The position numbers were made by a program, and so were the translations under genes. DNA of 64,000 nucleotides from Colwellia sp. (GTDB lineage Bacteria > Pseudomonadota > Gammaproteobacteria > Enterobacterales > Alteromonadaceae), in contig JAHDIK010000001.1 in the NCBI GenBank assembly GCA_020630795.1, positions 184,888-248,887 of the forward strand, read 5' to 3'. The stretch's first letter is position 1. Every line of letters starts with the position of its first letter. This document shows positions 19,693 through 29,823 of this stretch, one piece after another. Below the pieces are notes generated by a model. It was not told the origin of the DNA, searched no databases, and was given only the letters and a program-made list of their open reading frames with translations.

Positions 19693-21978
19693 TTAATTAT
19701 TGAGAAAATAGGGGCGTTTATAGCCAAATATACTCGAGTTAAACATATCAGAAATATTATCTGATATTTGCTTACCGCTGATGCCATTATATACAAATTT
19801 GAGTTTAAATCCGCTTTCAAATGCTTCACGATTGTCTATATTATTAAGTGTGTTACCAACATCCTCGATGGTGGAGTTAATGTTTCTATGAAATGAAAAA
19901 CGAACCCCCCAACAACAACTACTGTATTGAACCCCTAAGTAACTTTCTATACTACGTTCATTTTGTAAGTCTTGTGTTACACGGCCTACTAACTGCCAGT
20001 TGGTGTTAATATTTACATTACTTAATAATGAAACTTGCTCAAGTCTATTACCTGAGACATTACGAGTATAGCGATGGTTCAATTGAATTGTTTGATTTTT
20101 ACCAAATTGGTAATCAATATTCGTTTGGCTTTTGTTTGTGGTGTTAGTTTCGGTGTTGTACTGTATGTCTCCAGTAAACTGCCAAACATCATTTATTCTA
20201 AAGTAAACTTCAGTGGCTAAAGCTGATTCATCAACACTAATGTTTTGATCAGAATCATCGTCAATAATAGCGTTACTATTGTTTAAGTATACAATTCTAC
20301 CTAAGCTTAATCTTAAGCGTTCTTGGTTGTCAGGATCGAAAATTCTACTCGTAACACCCCATGAATATTGATTTGCCTGAGATATTCTGTCTAACCCACT
20401 AAAGCGTTTATCTCTGAAGAGTCCGTCGTAATCGTCTTGCAAATTAGTCGTATCGTATAAGCCTATACCACTTTGATCTTTGTCAGGGATGTATAAGTAT
20501 TGCAGTTGTGGTTCTAACGTTTGAGTATAGCTTTTATTTTTGAAGTTCAGTGTCTTATCAAAATTCATTCCGCCGTGAATCCTGACTTTAGGTAAGGTTC
20601 TGTTGACACTTTCTTCAAGTGAACTGCTGGATTGTATATTGTCTTGTCTATAAGTAGTTTGTAATAGTTTTAATTCAGAATTAATAAACCATGCAGGTCG
20701 AGAGATAGGTAAAGTAACGCCTGCTTCAAAGTGGTAACGCTCAGCAGTTGGGCGATTTTTTTCATCAGTTGTAAAGCGTGTAATTTCAGAATACATATCA
20801 AACATTGCATTTCCAAATGGTAATGCTTGTCTTTTACCTAATTCAATGTGAGGTTCTGTTTTGTAGCTTGATGTGTGATTACCTAAAATTTCGAAATCTT
20901 GAAGCTGCATTTTTGCATGCCACGAGTCACCAAAATATGATATTTCACCCACTTGATAGAGGTATGCGTCATTTGAATTATATTGATCACTTTCCATATC
21001 AACGAGGTAGTTATCGTCACTGATTGTGGTGTAATCTAAATAGGCGCGGAATCTATCTGAAAATGTACCTACGTGTTGAAAACGAGCTAAGTAACGAGGA
21101 TCATCATTGTTAACTAATTTTTTATCTTCATCTAAATATTCAAGATTTACTGAACCCGCTTGTAATCCAAATAAATATCTAAATTCAGTTTGCAGCTGAA
21201 CACCACGTTTAGACATAAAGCGTGGTGTGAAAGTCGCGTCCATGTTTTCGGCAATGTTCCAATAATATGGGATCTTCATTTCAAAACCTGACTTAGTTGA
21301 AGATTTCATACTTGGATACAATACTCCTGAGTGACGGTCATCACCGATTGGCATTGTGAAATAAGGAATGTATAAAACAGGAACGTCAAAAATTTTAAAT
21401 CTAGCGTTATATGCTTCAAGCTGTTTTTCGCCAGCATTTATGTTTATTTCGCTAGCTTTTAATGTCCAGTCAGGTGTTTCACCAAAACAGGTAGTGAAGG
21501 TTGAATTAACGAGAGACAACACACCTTCTTGATTGACCGATATAGATTGAGCAGAACCGTGTCCCGGATTTTCAGTTAGTTGGTACGAGGTGTTGCTTAA
21601 CGTTGTTGCACTTGCCGCTTTACTTGCACTTAGCTGAGAGGCAAAAATATTAATGCCATTGTTTTGGAAGTGAATATTACCCTGAGCGTTTATGAGCATG
21701 TCTTTTCGATTCAGCTCAATTTCATCTGCGGTAATTGTTTCGGTTGGGCTTAATAGAGTAACCCCACCAATAAACTTAGCGTATTGATCTCGTTCTATTT
21801 GGCTTTTTTCCGATAGAATAGAAACAGTGCCTTCAGCAACATTTTCGTTATCTGTAGATATTTTTTGATAAGTAGGAATAGGGCAATGAAGGCCTGAGTT
21901 ATCAATTGTTTCATCAGCCAATGCATTATAGCTATAGGTAGTTGCCAGCAAACTTATGAAAATGTGGGGAAAACGCAT
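19693..21978 (-). CDS. lptD: LPS-assembly protein LptD
   Basis: This 761-residue outer-membrane protein inserts LPS into the outer leaflet with LptE. It has a signal peptide (to about Ala21), a periplasmic OstA/jellyroll domain (about 55-190), and a large beta-barrel starting around VPVLYIPYFTMPIGDDR. Cysteines near the start (Cys32), near residue 165 (TTCFGE) and in a CC pair near residue 705 (SSCCWGVRF) match the inter-domain disulfides of LptD. It is the first gene of the six-gene operon and is divergent from amgK. Confidence 0.95.
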   Translation of the reverse strand: MRFPHIFISLLATTYSYNALADETIDNSGLHCPIPTYQKISTDNENVAEGTVSILSEKSQIERDQYAKFIGGVTLLSPTETITADEIELNRKDMLINAQGNIHFQNNGINIFASQLSASKAASATTLSNTSYQLTENPGHGSAQSISVNQEGVLSLVNSTFTTCFGETPDWTLKASEININAGEKQLEAYNARFKIFDVPVLYIPYFTMPIGDDRHSGVLYPSMKSSTKSGFEMKIPYYWNIAENMDATFTPRFMSKRGVQLQTEFRYLFGLQAGSVNLEYLDEDKKLVNNDDPRYLARFQHVGTFSDRFRAYLDYTTISDDNYLVDMESDQYNSNDAYLYQVGEISYFGDSWHAKMQLQDFEILGNHTSSYKTEPHIELGKRQALPFGNAMFDMYSEITRFTTDEKNRPTAERYHFEAGVTLPISRPAWFINSELKLLQTTYRQDNIQSSSSLEESVNRTLPKVRIHGGMNFDKTLNFKNKSYTQTLEPQLQYLYIPDKDQSGIGLYDTTNLQDDYDGLFRDKRFSGLDRISQANQYSWGVTSRIFDPDNQERLRLSLGRIVYLNNSNAIIDDDSDQNISVDESALATEVYFRINDVWQFTGDIQYNTETNTTNKSQTNIDYQFGKNQTIQLNHRYTRNVSGNRLEQVSLLSNVNINTNWQLVGRVTQDLQNERSIESYLGVQYSSCCWGVRFSFHRNINSTIEDVGNTLNNIDNREAFESGFKLKFVYNGISGKQISDNISDMFNSSIFGYKRPYFLNN

Positions 21979-22181
21979 TAAACTTCCGGAAAATTAGTTT
22001 TTATTTTTTGGTGAAGAAAAAACTTTTCGGCATTTTAACGTTAAACAGCATAATAATATAGGTGTTTTATTCATTAACATACACGATGTACTGTACGAAT
22101 TATAATATTTTAGTGCAATATCTTGGTAAACTAGGTTTTATCTCGTTTACATCTTCTATTTTCAAGGATGGTTTTCATATT

Positions 22182-23210
22182 TTGACTACTTCTCGATACT
22201 CGCTATTACACGATTGGTTATGCGAATTTTTTAAAATCCCCTCAATTACTTTGCACGCTTTAACTGGCGATGCAGGATTCCGCAAATATTACCGTTTTGA
22301 ACATGAAGGGGTTTCATTTATTGCTGTTGATGCTATTCCACAAATGTCTAACAATCTTGCTTTTGTTGAACTACAAAAGCTTTTTAAAGCGAATGGTGTG
22401 AATGTTCCCGATATTATTTGTGTAGATTTATCGGAGGGTTTTTTCTGTTTAAGTGATTTTGGTGATTTACTTTTTGGTAATACGTTAACTGAAACTAATA
22501 TGGAACAAGAATACAAAAAGGCAATTGATCTTCTTCCTAACATATCAGCAATTAAGTCAACTAGTGCGTATACATTACCGAATTACGATGCTGAATTTGT
22601 TCATACTGAATTGAATATATTCACTGAGTGGTTATTAGGTAAGCATTTAAATATTTCATTGAGTACACAGGAAATAAAAGGATTAGAACAAAGCTTTACT
22701 GTATTGGTTAACAATGTGCTTGAACAGCCGAAAGTGACCATGCATAGAGACTTTCATAGTCGAAACCTTATGGTATTAACTAACGATAAAAATGATGGCG
22801 ATGAGGTGGTTAATCATATAGGTGTGATTGATTTTCAAGACGCTGTAACAGGGCCTATTACTTATGATGTTGTCTCGCTATTGCGAGACTGCTACGTGAA
22901 GTGGCCTCAAGAAAGTGTTGAAAACCTCTTTGAGTATTTTTGCCAACTGATGCAACAAAATGAAAGTTACTCCGATATATCTTCTGAGCAGTGGAAGAGA
23001 TGGTTTGATTTAATGGGAGTTCAACGTCATGTAAAAGCCAGCGGTATTTTTGCACGTTTATATCATCGTGACGATAAGCAGGGCTACCTAAAAGATATAC
23101 CACTTACGTTGTCTTATATTGTAGAAGTATGTGAGTTATATCCTGAATTACATGCTTTACGAGATATCGTAAGCCATAAAGTTATTCCCGCGATAGAAAT
23201 TAAAGGCTAA
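22182..23210 (+). CDS. amgK: MurNAc/GlcNAc anomeric kinase AmgK
   Basis: This aminoglycoside-phosphotransferase-fold kinase has LTGDAGFRKYYRF near the start, the catalytic loop HRDFHSRNLM and the metal site VIDFQDAVTGPITYD. With murU immediately downstream (6 bases) it fits AmgK, which phosphorylates MurNAc or GlcNAc at C1 in the peptidoglycan recycling shunt. The start is uncertain: TTG 22182 gives 343 residues, matching the family, with AGGA about 11 bases upstream. A GTG at 22062 or ATG at 22086 in the same frame would add 30-40 residues with no family counterpart. Confidence 0.85.
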   Translation: MTTSRYSLLHDWLCEFFKIPSITLHALTGDAGFRKYYRFEHEGVSFIAVDAIPQMSNNLAFVELQKLFKANGVNVPDIICVDLSEGFFCLSDFGDLLFGNTLTETNMEQEYKKAIDLLPNISAIKSTSAYTLPNYDAEFVHTELNIFTEWLLGKHLNISLSTQEIKGLEQSFTVLVNNVLEQPKVTMHRDFHSRNLMVLTNDKNDGDEVVNHIGVIDFQDAVTGPITYDVVSLLRDCYVKWPQESVENLFEYFCQLMQQNESYSDISSEQWKRWFDLMGVQRHVKASGIFARLYHRDDKQGYLKDIPLTLSYIVEVCELYPELHALRDIVSHKVIPAIEIKG

Positions 23211-23216
23211 AAAACT

Positions 23217-23900
23217 ATGAAAGCGATGATTTTAGCAGCTGGGCGCGGTGAGCGTATGCGCCCATTAACGGATACTTGCCCAAAGCCAATGTTGAGTGTG
23301 CGGGGAGTGACGTTGATTGAACACCATGTGAGAAATCTAGCTAAGGCAGGGGTTCACCACATTGTTATTAACCATGCTTGGTTGGGAGAGAAAATTGAAG
23401 CACATTTACAGTGTGGGAAACAGTTTGGTGTTTCAATCGAATATAGTAGAGAAGGCGAACAAGCTTTAGAAACCGCAGGCGGCATAATTAAAGCGTTACC
23501 GCTGTTGACCAGTGATAAAAGCGATGAACCTTTTCTAGTAGTTAATGGAGACGTGTTTACTGATTTTGATTTTACTAAAGTAGGTCGTTTACATGAAGGA
23601 TCTTTAGGTAAAATTTGGCTGGTTGAAAATCCAGAACATAATTTAACAGGTGATTTTTATCTTGTTAACGGTAAAATTAAAAACAAACAAGAATTAACAA
23701 GTAATCAGCGGTTTACCTTTACTGGAATAAGTTTATTTCGACCGTCATTTTTTAAAGCATTACAGAGTGACAATGTTCTTCCTCTTGGCCCTTTGTTGAG
23801 AGAACTTGCTGATAAAGATCAACTTGAAGGCGATATTATTTCAGCTAGTTGGACTGATGTAGGAACGCCCGAGCGATTAGCTCAATTAAACCAAGTTTAA
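23217..23900 (+). CDS. murU: MurNAc-1-phosphate uridylyltransferase MurU
   Basis: This 227-residue nucleotidyltransferase has the signature MILAAGRGERMRPLT-x3-PKPML and the metal-binding Asp in VVNGDVFTDFD. Next to amgK it most likely makes UDP-MurNAc from MurNAc-1-phosphate and UTP, bypassing MurA/MurB; in Pseudomonas this route confers intrinsic fosfomycin tolerance. A generic sugar-1-phosphate nucleotidyltransferase is the alternative. It is co-transcribed with amgK. Confidence 0.9.
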   Translation: MKAMILAAGRGERMRPLTDTCPKPMLSVRGVTLIEHHVRNLAKAGVHHIVINHAWLGEKIEAHLQCGKQFGVSIEYSREGEQALETAGGIIKALPLLTSDKSDEPFLVVNGDVFTDFDFTKVGRLHEGSLGKIWLVENPEHNLTGDFYLVNGKIKNKQELTSNQRFTFTGISLFRPSFFKALQSDNVLPLGPLLRELADKDQLEGDIISASWTDVGTPERLAQLNQV

Positions 23901-23934
23901 CCATATTTAATTAACGAGTGTTAAAACAAAAATT

Positions 23935-24729
23935 ATGAACGTGTGGGGAAAAATATTAGGCGCTTTGTTTGGTTTTATGCTGAGCAAAAGTATATTGGGC
24001 GCTTTATTAGGGGCATGGATTGGTCACCGTTTTGATAAAGGGTTATCGTTCGATTTTAGTGATTTGTCTCGTAAGCAATATACCGATGAAGAGAAGCAAC
24101 AGGCATTTTTTGAAACGACGTTTTCAGTCATGGGTTATGTTGCTAAAGCAAATGGAAGAGTTACATCAGAAGAAATCGCTTTTGCAACGGCATACATGGA
24201 TAAGTTGTCACTTAAAGGTGAAATGAGGCAGCAAGCGCAAGACTCTTTTAGAGAAGGGAAAATGGCCGGTTTTCCTCTGAACGAACGATTAAAAGCGTTT
24301 GTTAGAAAGTGTGGTAGCCGACATGATTTACTTCTTATGTTTCTTGAAATTCAAATTCAAGTCGCATTTGCTGACGGTACTTTAGATGAAAGCGAGAGAG
24401 CAGCATTACATAGCATTGCTAAAGTATTACGTATTTTTGCAAGAGATTTAGATAAATTGTTGGAAATGATTATTGCTGGAGAGCATTTTCATCAACAAGG
24501 AGGCAGAGGCACTCCATCAAAACATCAACTCGATAATGCATATAAGGTGTTAGGGTGTTCAGAGGATATGACCGATCAAGAAATCAAAAAAGCTTATCGA
24601 AAACTTATGTCTCAGCATCATCCGGATAAATTGATAGCAAAAGGATTACCGCCTGAAATGATGGAAGTAGCTAAACAGAAAGCTCAAGATATACAAGCGG
24701 CTTACGAAGTAGTTACAAACTATAGGTAG
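23935..24729 (+). CDS. djlA: Co-chaperone DjlA
   Basis: This 264-residue membrane-anchored J-domain protein has an N-terminal Gly-rich transmembrane helix (ILGALFGFMLSKSILGALLG), a central TerB-like helical domain (about 55-175) and a C-terminal J domain (about 195-264) with the HPD motif in QHHPDKLIAKGLP. It stimulates DnaK ATPase at the inner membrane. It lies 34 bases after murU and ends 1 base from the convergent DUF3530 gene. Confidence 0.93.
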   Translation: MNVWGKILGALFGFMLSKSILGALLGAWIGHRFDKGLSFDFSDLSRKQYTDEEKQQAFFETTFSVMGYVAKANGRVTSEEIAFATAYMDKLSLKGEMRQQAQDSFREGKMAGFPLNERLKAFVRKCGSRHDLLLMFLEIQIQVAFADGTLDESERAALHSIAKVLRIFARDLDKLLEMIIAGEHFHQQGGRGTPSKHQLDNAYKVLGCSEDMTDQEIKKAYRKLMSQHHPDKLIAKGLPPEMMEVAKQKAQDIQAAYEVVTNYR

Positions 24730-24730
24730 C

Positions 24731-25672
24731 TTACCAACCTATGGTTTTTAGCCATCCATTAATTTCAGTTAATAATGTTTGTTCAGGATAGTATCCCGTA
24801 TGAAGGTTATATAATTGTTTTTGACGGTAATATACTTTCATTTCTTTGGTTGCTAATTTTTGTCTGAGGTTAGCGTTTTGGGTAACTGTTTTATTGTCTC
24901 GTCGTAAAACAAGGTCTAATGTCGGTAATTCTGACATCGCTATGTTTTGAGCAAATTGTTGGTTGTCAGTCGTTGAATTCATACCAGCGCTTAACATAAT
25001 AAATGCACTAGGTATTAGACTATTATTTTCTTTATATAAGCGCGTAAGCATTCCTGCATGCCCACCTTGAGTAATAACTAAAAATATTCCAGGATAATTT
25101 TTAGCTTTCTCCATTACCGCTGTCATCAATATTTTTAGTTGTGCTTGGTATTCATCCAAGGCCTTTGTATTCGCTTCCATTCTTTGTTTGTCATCAAGTA
25201 ATGTTGATGGGTAGTTAGTAGGGATATTAGACGGTTGAATTGACAACGTGCTCCAACCTAAATGGGGGAGTTCTTTTCTTAAAAAGTTAATCGATTTAGG
25301 GTTTGTCAAGCCTTGTTGCCAATCAGGTAAAAGAATCGCAACGCCTTTGTTGTTTTGAGTAAAACTAGACTCTTCAACAATGACATACTCTTGCGTACCC
25401 GCGAGTATAGATTGGGCTTTGCCTTTTGGTAGGTAATGTTTTAAATCTTCGTTCTTTTGCATAAAGGCGTCAGTAGGCGACGCCATTTTAATTGAGCTGC
25501 GCTGAATGATGTTATTGCTAGCACCACCTTTATTTGTGCTCTCATCATCTTCCGATGCTTTTTTTTCCGTTTCCTCTTCAGGGGAGAAGTAAAAAAAACT
25601 GTAGGCATTATTAGGCAAAAATAAGCCGATGCTAAGTGAAAGAAATAGAGTAGTAAGTAAAATACGAAACAC
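24731..25672 (-). CDS. DUF3530 family alpha/beta-hydrolase-like protein, exported
   Basis: This 313-residue protein has a signal peptide (about 1-26), an acidic linker (EEETEKKASEDDES), then a hydrolase-like fold with VAILLPDWQQG and the VITQGGHAGMLTRLY segment. In the latter the expected nucleophile elbow G-x-S-x-G reads Q-G-G-H-A-G, so the catalytic Ser appears replaced by Gly and classical hydrolase activity is doubtful. It fits DUF3530, of unknown function. The GTG start is supported by GAGGC six bases upstream. Confidence 0.75.
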   Translation of the reverse strand: MFRILLTTLFLSLSIGLFLPNNAYSFFYFSPEEETEKKASEDDESTNKGGASNNIIQRSSIKMASPTDAFMQKNEDLKHYLPKGKAQSILAGTQEYVIVEESSFTQNNKGVAILLPDWQQGLTNPKSINFLRKELPHLGWSTLSIQPSNIPTNYPSTLLDDKQRMEANTKALDEYQAQLKILMTAVMEKAKNYPGIFLVITQGGHAGMLTRLYKENNSLIPSAFIMLSAGMNSTTDNQQFAQNIAMSELPTLDLVLRRDNKTVTQNANLRQKLATKEMKVYYRQKQLYNLHTGYYPEQTLLTEINGWLKTIGW

Positions 25673-25800
25673 GAAAACGCCTCAAATAATGTTCTATATT
25701 GTTATTGGCTCGCAACAAATATTGATACCAACGACAAACGCATATAATTATTATATCGACATAAATAGCAGAATACTTAACGTCAATATATTTTAAATGA

Positions 25801-26469
25801 TTACTTAAATGGGCATTCCGCTGTAAATGTTAATAACTCATTTGTAACAGGATGATAGATACTGAGCATTTGAGCATGCAAGTTTAAGCGTTGTGCCATG
25901 GCTAATGCATTGTCATGTGCGTACAAACGGTCACCTAATATAGGATGCCCCAATGAAAGCATATGCACACGTAGTTGATGCGACCTACCTGTAATAGGAG
26001 TTAGCTCAACAAGTGTGCTGTTGTTTTGGTAGCTTAAAACGTTGAAATGCGTTAACGAGGGTTTTCCGCGTTCGTGGTCGATCATTTGTTTAGGTCTATT
26101 TGGCCAATCACATATCAACGGCTGGTCAACCGAACCTTCTTTTTCTTCAATGATTCCGTAAACGCGAGCAATGTATTTTTTTTGCGTTTTTCTTTTTTCA
26201 AACTGCTGGCTTATCGATACATGAGCAGGTTTGTTTAGCGCCATAATAATGATGCCTGACGTAGCCATATCTAAACGGTGTACGATAGTTGCAGTAGGAA
26301 GTACACGCATTACTCTGTTTTGTAAGCAATCTTGATGTTCAGGTAGACGCCCCGGAACGGTCAATAAACCACTGTTTTTATTGAGTACAATAATATCATC
26401 ATCCCTATAAACAACTTGTAAATAGGGACTTTGAGGCGGTGTGTAAACAAAATCGGGGTTCGCGCTCAT
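25801..26469 (-). CDS. rluA: Dual-specificity rRNA/tRNA pseudouridine synthase RluA
   Basis: This 222-residue pseudouridine synthase has the catalytic HRLDMATSGI motif (essential Asp), IVLNKNSGLLTVPG near the start, and ITGRSHQLRVHMLSLGHPI near the end. Short length and lack of an S4 domain match RluA, which modifies 23S rRNA U746 and tRNA U32 in E. coli. It overlaps the rapA stop by one base; rapA-rluA adjacency is common in gammaproteobacteria. Confidence 0.93.
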   Translation of the reverse strand: MSANPDFVYTPPQSPYLQVVYRDDDIIVLNKNSGLLTVPGRLPEHQDCLQNRVMRVLPTATIVHRLDMATSGIIIMALNKPAHVSISQQFEKRKTQKKYIARVYGIIEEKEGSVDQPLICDWPNRPKQMIDHERGKPSLTHFNVLSYQNNSTLVELTPITGRSHQLRVHMLSLGHPILGDRLYAHDNALAMAQRLNLHAQMLSIYHPVTNELLTFTAECPFK

Positions 26470-29366
26470 TAATGCGTAACTACCACTAAACGAATGGCTT
26501 CAAACTTTAATTGCGCTTTGTTGATGTAGTTTTCAAGTTCAGCTTTTTGTAACAGTATGAAGTCGATTTCTTCCTGCCTAACACTTGGGTTGATATTCGC
26601 TAATGCTGTTAAACGTGCGTGCTCTTCGTCTAATTGCGTGTGCATATTTGTCAGTGCTTTTTGCTGAATATCACTCACGCTAGTATTGGCATGTACTTCG
26701 GCTTTAGTTACCAATGGTGTTATTTGTTGTTTCAATGCTTTAACAAGTTGTAAAGCTACTTGTTTTTTGGTTGGACTAAGCTGTTGATCAAGCACATTTT
26801 CACCAACTTTATCCGCTAGATTGTTACCATTTTTATCAACTAGTACACGGATAGGTGTTGTAGGTAAATATCTACCTAATTGCAGTTGGCTTGGCGCTGT
26901 AGCCTCTAATGTAAATAAGCACTCCAGGAAGAAAGTACCTACAGGTAATGCAGGGTTTTTAAGTAACCCAATTGTTGAATTACCTATCTCATCAGATAAA
27001 ACAAGATCCATCGCCCCACGCACCATTGGGTGATCCCATGTGAGTAGTTGGTAGTTTTCACACGCTAATGCAGTATCACGATTAAACGTAATGGTGGTGC
27101 CGTCGTCAGGTAAGCACGGGAAATTACTATTCAACATATGTTCGGTTGGTTGCAGTGCAATAGAATTATCAGCTTTGTCGTCTTGCTGAATACCAAATAC
27201 ATCTAACATTTGGAACATAAAAGTAGGTAATGTAATTTGTTGATCTAGCTCGTTAATCTTATCAACAAGTGCTGCCGCTTTACCTTGACCAGATGAATGT
27301 AACTCTAATAGTTTATCGCGACCAGACTCTAATTCTTTTTTAATCGATAAGTGCTTTTGGTGCGACTCGTCAATTAATTTTTCAGACGCTTCAGACTGCC
27401 ATTGAGCTGATAAAGCAAGTTCTTGTAATTTGCTTCCAAAGGCTTTGAATACCGCATGACCTGTAATACAAGTATGTTCAAACGCGTTTAGTCCTTGGTT
27501 GTACCAATTAAACAGCAAGTTTTGAGGTGAATCTTCAAAGTATGGCACATGAATGCGTATTGTTTCTTTTTGACCTATGCGATCTAAGCGTCCAATGCGT
27601 TGTTCAAGCAAGTCTGGATTGTTTGGTAAATCAAACAAAACCATATGATGAGCAAACTGAAAGTTACGGCCTTCACTACCAATTTCTGAACACAGTAATA
27701 ATTGAGCACTGTCTTCATCTTGAGCAAAGTATGCCGCGGCTTTATCACGTTCAAATATGCTTAATCCTTCATGGAATACAGCAGCTCTAATACCTTCTTT
27801 TACTCGTAATGCGGCTTCTAAATCAATCGCTGTTTGAGCGTGCGCACAAATAACTAAGAGTTTTTCTTTGTTTAACTCTTTAAGTAAATCAATTAGGTAA
27901 TCTACACGTGGATCGATGTCGTACCAATTTTCATGTGATTCAAGCCCAAAGAGCACTTCTGGAGTGTATATCAGCTTGCTTTGAGACAACGTACTTAAAT
28001 TTTCAGCGCTATCACTCATGATTAAGTCGTCTAGCGTATTTTGATAAGCTTCTGGTAATTCAAGTGGTGTAGGCAGTAGCTTACGTTCAGGAAAACCTTT
28101 AATTGTATTACGAGAATTTCGGAAAAGAATTCGGCCTGTACCGTGACGATCTAACAATTGATTCAACACTTGCTGGCGAGCATCATCTTGTTCGTTAATT
28201 ACGGCTAGTTGGCTACTTATATCAGACTCTTTTAAAAGCTCTGTTAATGTTGTCATTTGCGTTGAGTTTAGTTTATCTCCAGCGACAAGCGAGTTAGCTG
28301 CGTCAGCTACTTCGGTATAATGTTCTTCTTCTTCAATGAACTTTTGGTAGTCAAAAAATCTATCAGGATCAAGTAATCTCAAACGAGCAAAGTGGCTTTC
28401 ATGGCCAAGTTGATCAGGCGTTGCTGTAAGGAGTAATACGCCCGGAATTACTTGAGCCAGTTGTTCAATACATAAGTATTCAATGCTCGGTGCGTCTTGT
28501 GTCCAGTTAAGGTGATGTGCTTCATCAACTACCATTAGATCCCAGTCTTCAGCAATTAATGCTTCGTACCATTCTGGATTGTCAGTAATAAAACCTAAGT
28601 TAACCAATACAAGTTGTTCTGAGCTAAATGGGTTATTGTCTTCACCGTCATTTGCGCTTTCTACGCAACGTTCATTGTCGAAAATACTAAACGGTAAATT
28701 GAATCGGCGCAGCATTTCTACAAGCCATTGGTGCATTAATGATTCTGGCACAACAATTAACACACGCTTTGCTCTACCGCTTACCAGTTGTTGATGAATA
28801 ATTAAGCCAGCTTCTATGGTTTTACCTAAGCCAACTTCATCAGCAAGTAATACTCGTGGTGCAAAACGACTACCTACTTCTTCTGCAATATAAAGTTGGT
28901 GTGGAATTAAGCTAACACGTCCACCACTTAGCCCCATTAGTTCAGATTGCTGTTGTTCAAATTGGTGTTTTAAGCTGTCTTTACGAAGTCTAAACCAATC
29001 TAAACGATCTACTTGGCCATTTAATAAGCGGTCGTGTGGTTTGTTAAACTTTAAGAAGTGATCGATCATCACTTCTTTTATTGATGTTGTTTCGCCAGTG
29101 TCTTGTCGTGTTCCGTGGTAAGTAATAATGTGATTAATTTCTTCTAACGACTCAACAAGTAACATCCAACCTTCATGGCTTGGAATAGTGTCGCCTTCAT
29201 TAAAAATAACACGGGTTAATGGAGCGTTTTCAATCGCATATTGTCTTGATTCGCCAGTTGCAGTAAAAACAATTGACACAAATCTATGTTCAACAGAAGT
29301 AACAGTACCAAGTCCTTGATCTGACTCACCATCACTTATCCAACGTTGACCAGGATGAAACGACAT
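26469..29366 (-). CDS. rapA: RNA polymerase-associated helicase-like protein RapA
   Basis: This 965-residue Swi2/Snf2 ATPase promotes RNA polymerase recycling. The N-terminus (HPGQRWISDGESDQGLG) is the Tudor-like domain. The ATPase has Walker A LADEVGLGKTIEAGLI (about 172-187), DEAH box VVDEAHHLNW, and the helicase C motif SEIGSEGRNFQFAHHMV plus LEQRIGRLDRIGQ. Length matches the family (about 968). It is the upstream gene of the rapA-rluA pair. A 457-base spacer separates it from phoH. Confidence 0.96.
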   Translation of the reverse strand: MSFHPGQRWISDGESDQGLGTVTSVEHRFVSIVFTATGESRQYAIENAPLTRVIFNEGDTIPSHEGWMLLVESLEEINHIITYHGTRQDTGETTSIKEVMIDHFLKFNKPHDRLLNGQVDRLDWFRLRKDSLKHQFEQQQSELMGLSGGRVSLIPHQLYIAEEVGSRFAPRVLLADEVGLGKTIEAGLIIHQQLVSGRAKRVLIVVPESLMHQWLVEMLRRFNLPFSIFDNERCVESANDGEDNNPFSSEQLVLVNLGFITDNPEWYEALIAEDWDLMVVDEAHHLNWTQDAPSIEYLCIEQLAQVIPGVLLLTATPDQLGHESHFARLRLLDPDRFFDYQKFIEEEEHYTEVADAANSLVAGDKLNSTQMTTLTELLKESDISSQLAVINEQDDARQQVLNQLLDRHGTGRILFRNSRNTIKGFPERKLLPTPLELPEAYQNTLDDLIMSDSAENLSTLSQSKLIYTPEVLFGLESHENWYDIDPRVDYLIDLLKELNKEKLLVICAHAQTAIDLEAALRVKEGIRAAVFHEGLSIFERDKAAAYFAQDEDSAQLLLCSEIGSEGRNFQFAHHMVLFDLPNNPDLLEQRIGRLDRIGQKETIRIHVPYFEDSPQNLLFNWYNQGLNAFEHTCITGHAVFKAFGSKLQELALSAQWQSEASEKLIDESHQKHLSIKKELESGRDKLLELHSSGQGKAAALVDKINELDQQITLPTFMFQMLDVFGIQQDDKADNSIALQPTEHMLNSNFPCLPDDGTTITFNRDTALACENYQLLTWDHPMVRGAMDLVLSDEIGNSTIGLLKNPALPVGTFFLECLFTLEATAPSQLQLGRYLPTTPIRVLVDKNGNNLADKVGENVLDQQLSPTKKQVALQLVKALKQQITPLVTKAEVHANTSVSDIQQKALTNMHTQLDEEHARLTALANINPSVRQEEIDFILLQKAELENYINKAQLKFEAIRLVVVTH

Positions 29367-29823
29367 AAAAACTCCACTTAATATACGACATTAATGATTG
29401 ATAGGGCTGAAAAACGGGCGCTATAGTACCGTTAATCATAGAAGTGATCATTAAAAAAATCCTGATTCTTAGTCAAATATTTAATAACGAAATGAGAAAG
29501 TCATTTAAGGTGTTCATTTTTAAAAAAAATGTCTGAATATGGTCTATATTGGTATTAAAGGAGGTTAAAAATTTAAACACTTTATTTTTGTTACAAAGCG
29601 CATAACTCACTTGCCATTGTTCTAATAAAGGGTAAAGTGAGGTTAACTTTTCTCAAGGAGTGATTGTCTAATTATATGATTAACTGTAATTGAATGATCG
29701 TAAATAAATAGCACGTTGGCTTAGCTGATTATTTGAGTTGAAGTTCTTCCTATTAGCCATAGTTTCACCTCAAAAATCATCTTATTGATACATGTTTCTT
29801 TTATCTATAATAGGGATGCCTAT
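29367..29823. other. 457-base spacer between rapA and phoH
   Basis: This AT-rich divergent spacer has no credible ORF. Visible elements: CTCACTT (29606-29612) with AAGTGAG (29635-29641), a 7-bp inverted repeat with a 22-base spacer, and TATAAT at 29806-29811. The TATAAT overlaps the phoH ribosome binding site, so as a -10 box it would give an almost leaderless mRNA and is doubtful. No sRNA-like terminator hairpin was seen. Confidence 0.4.
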
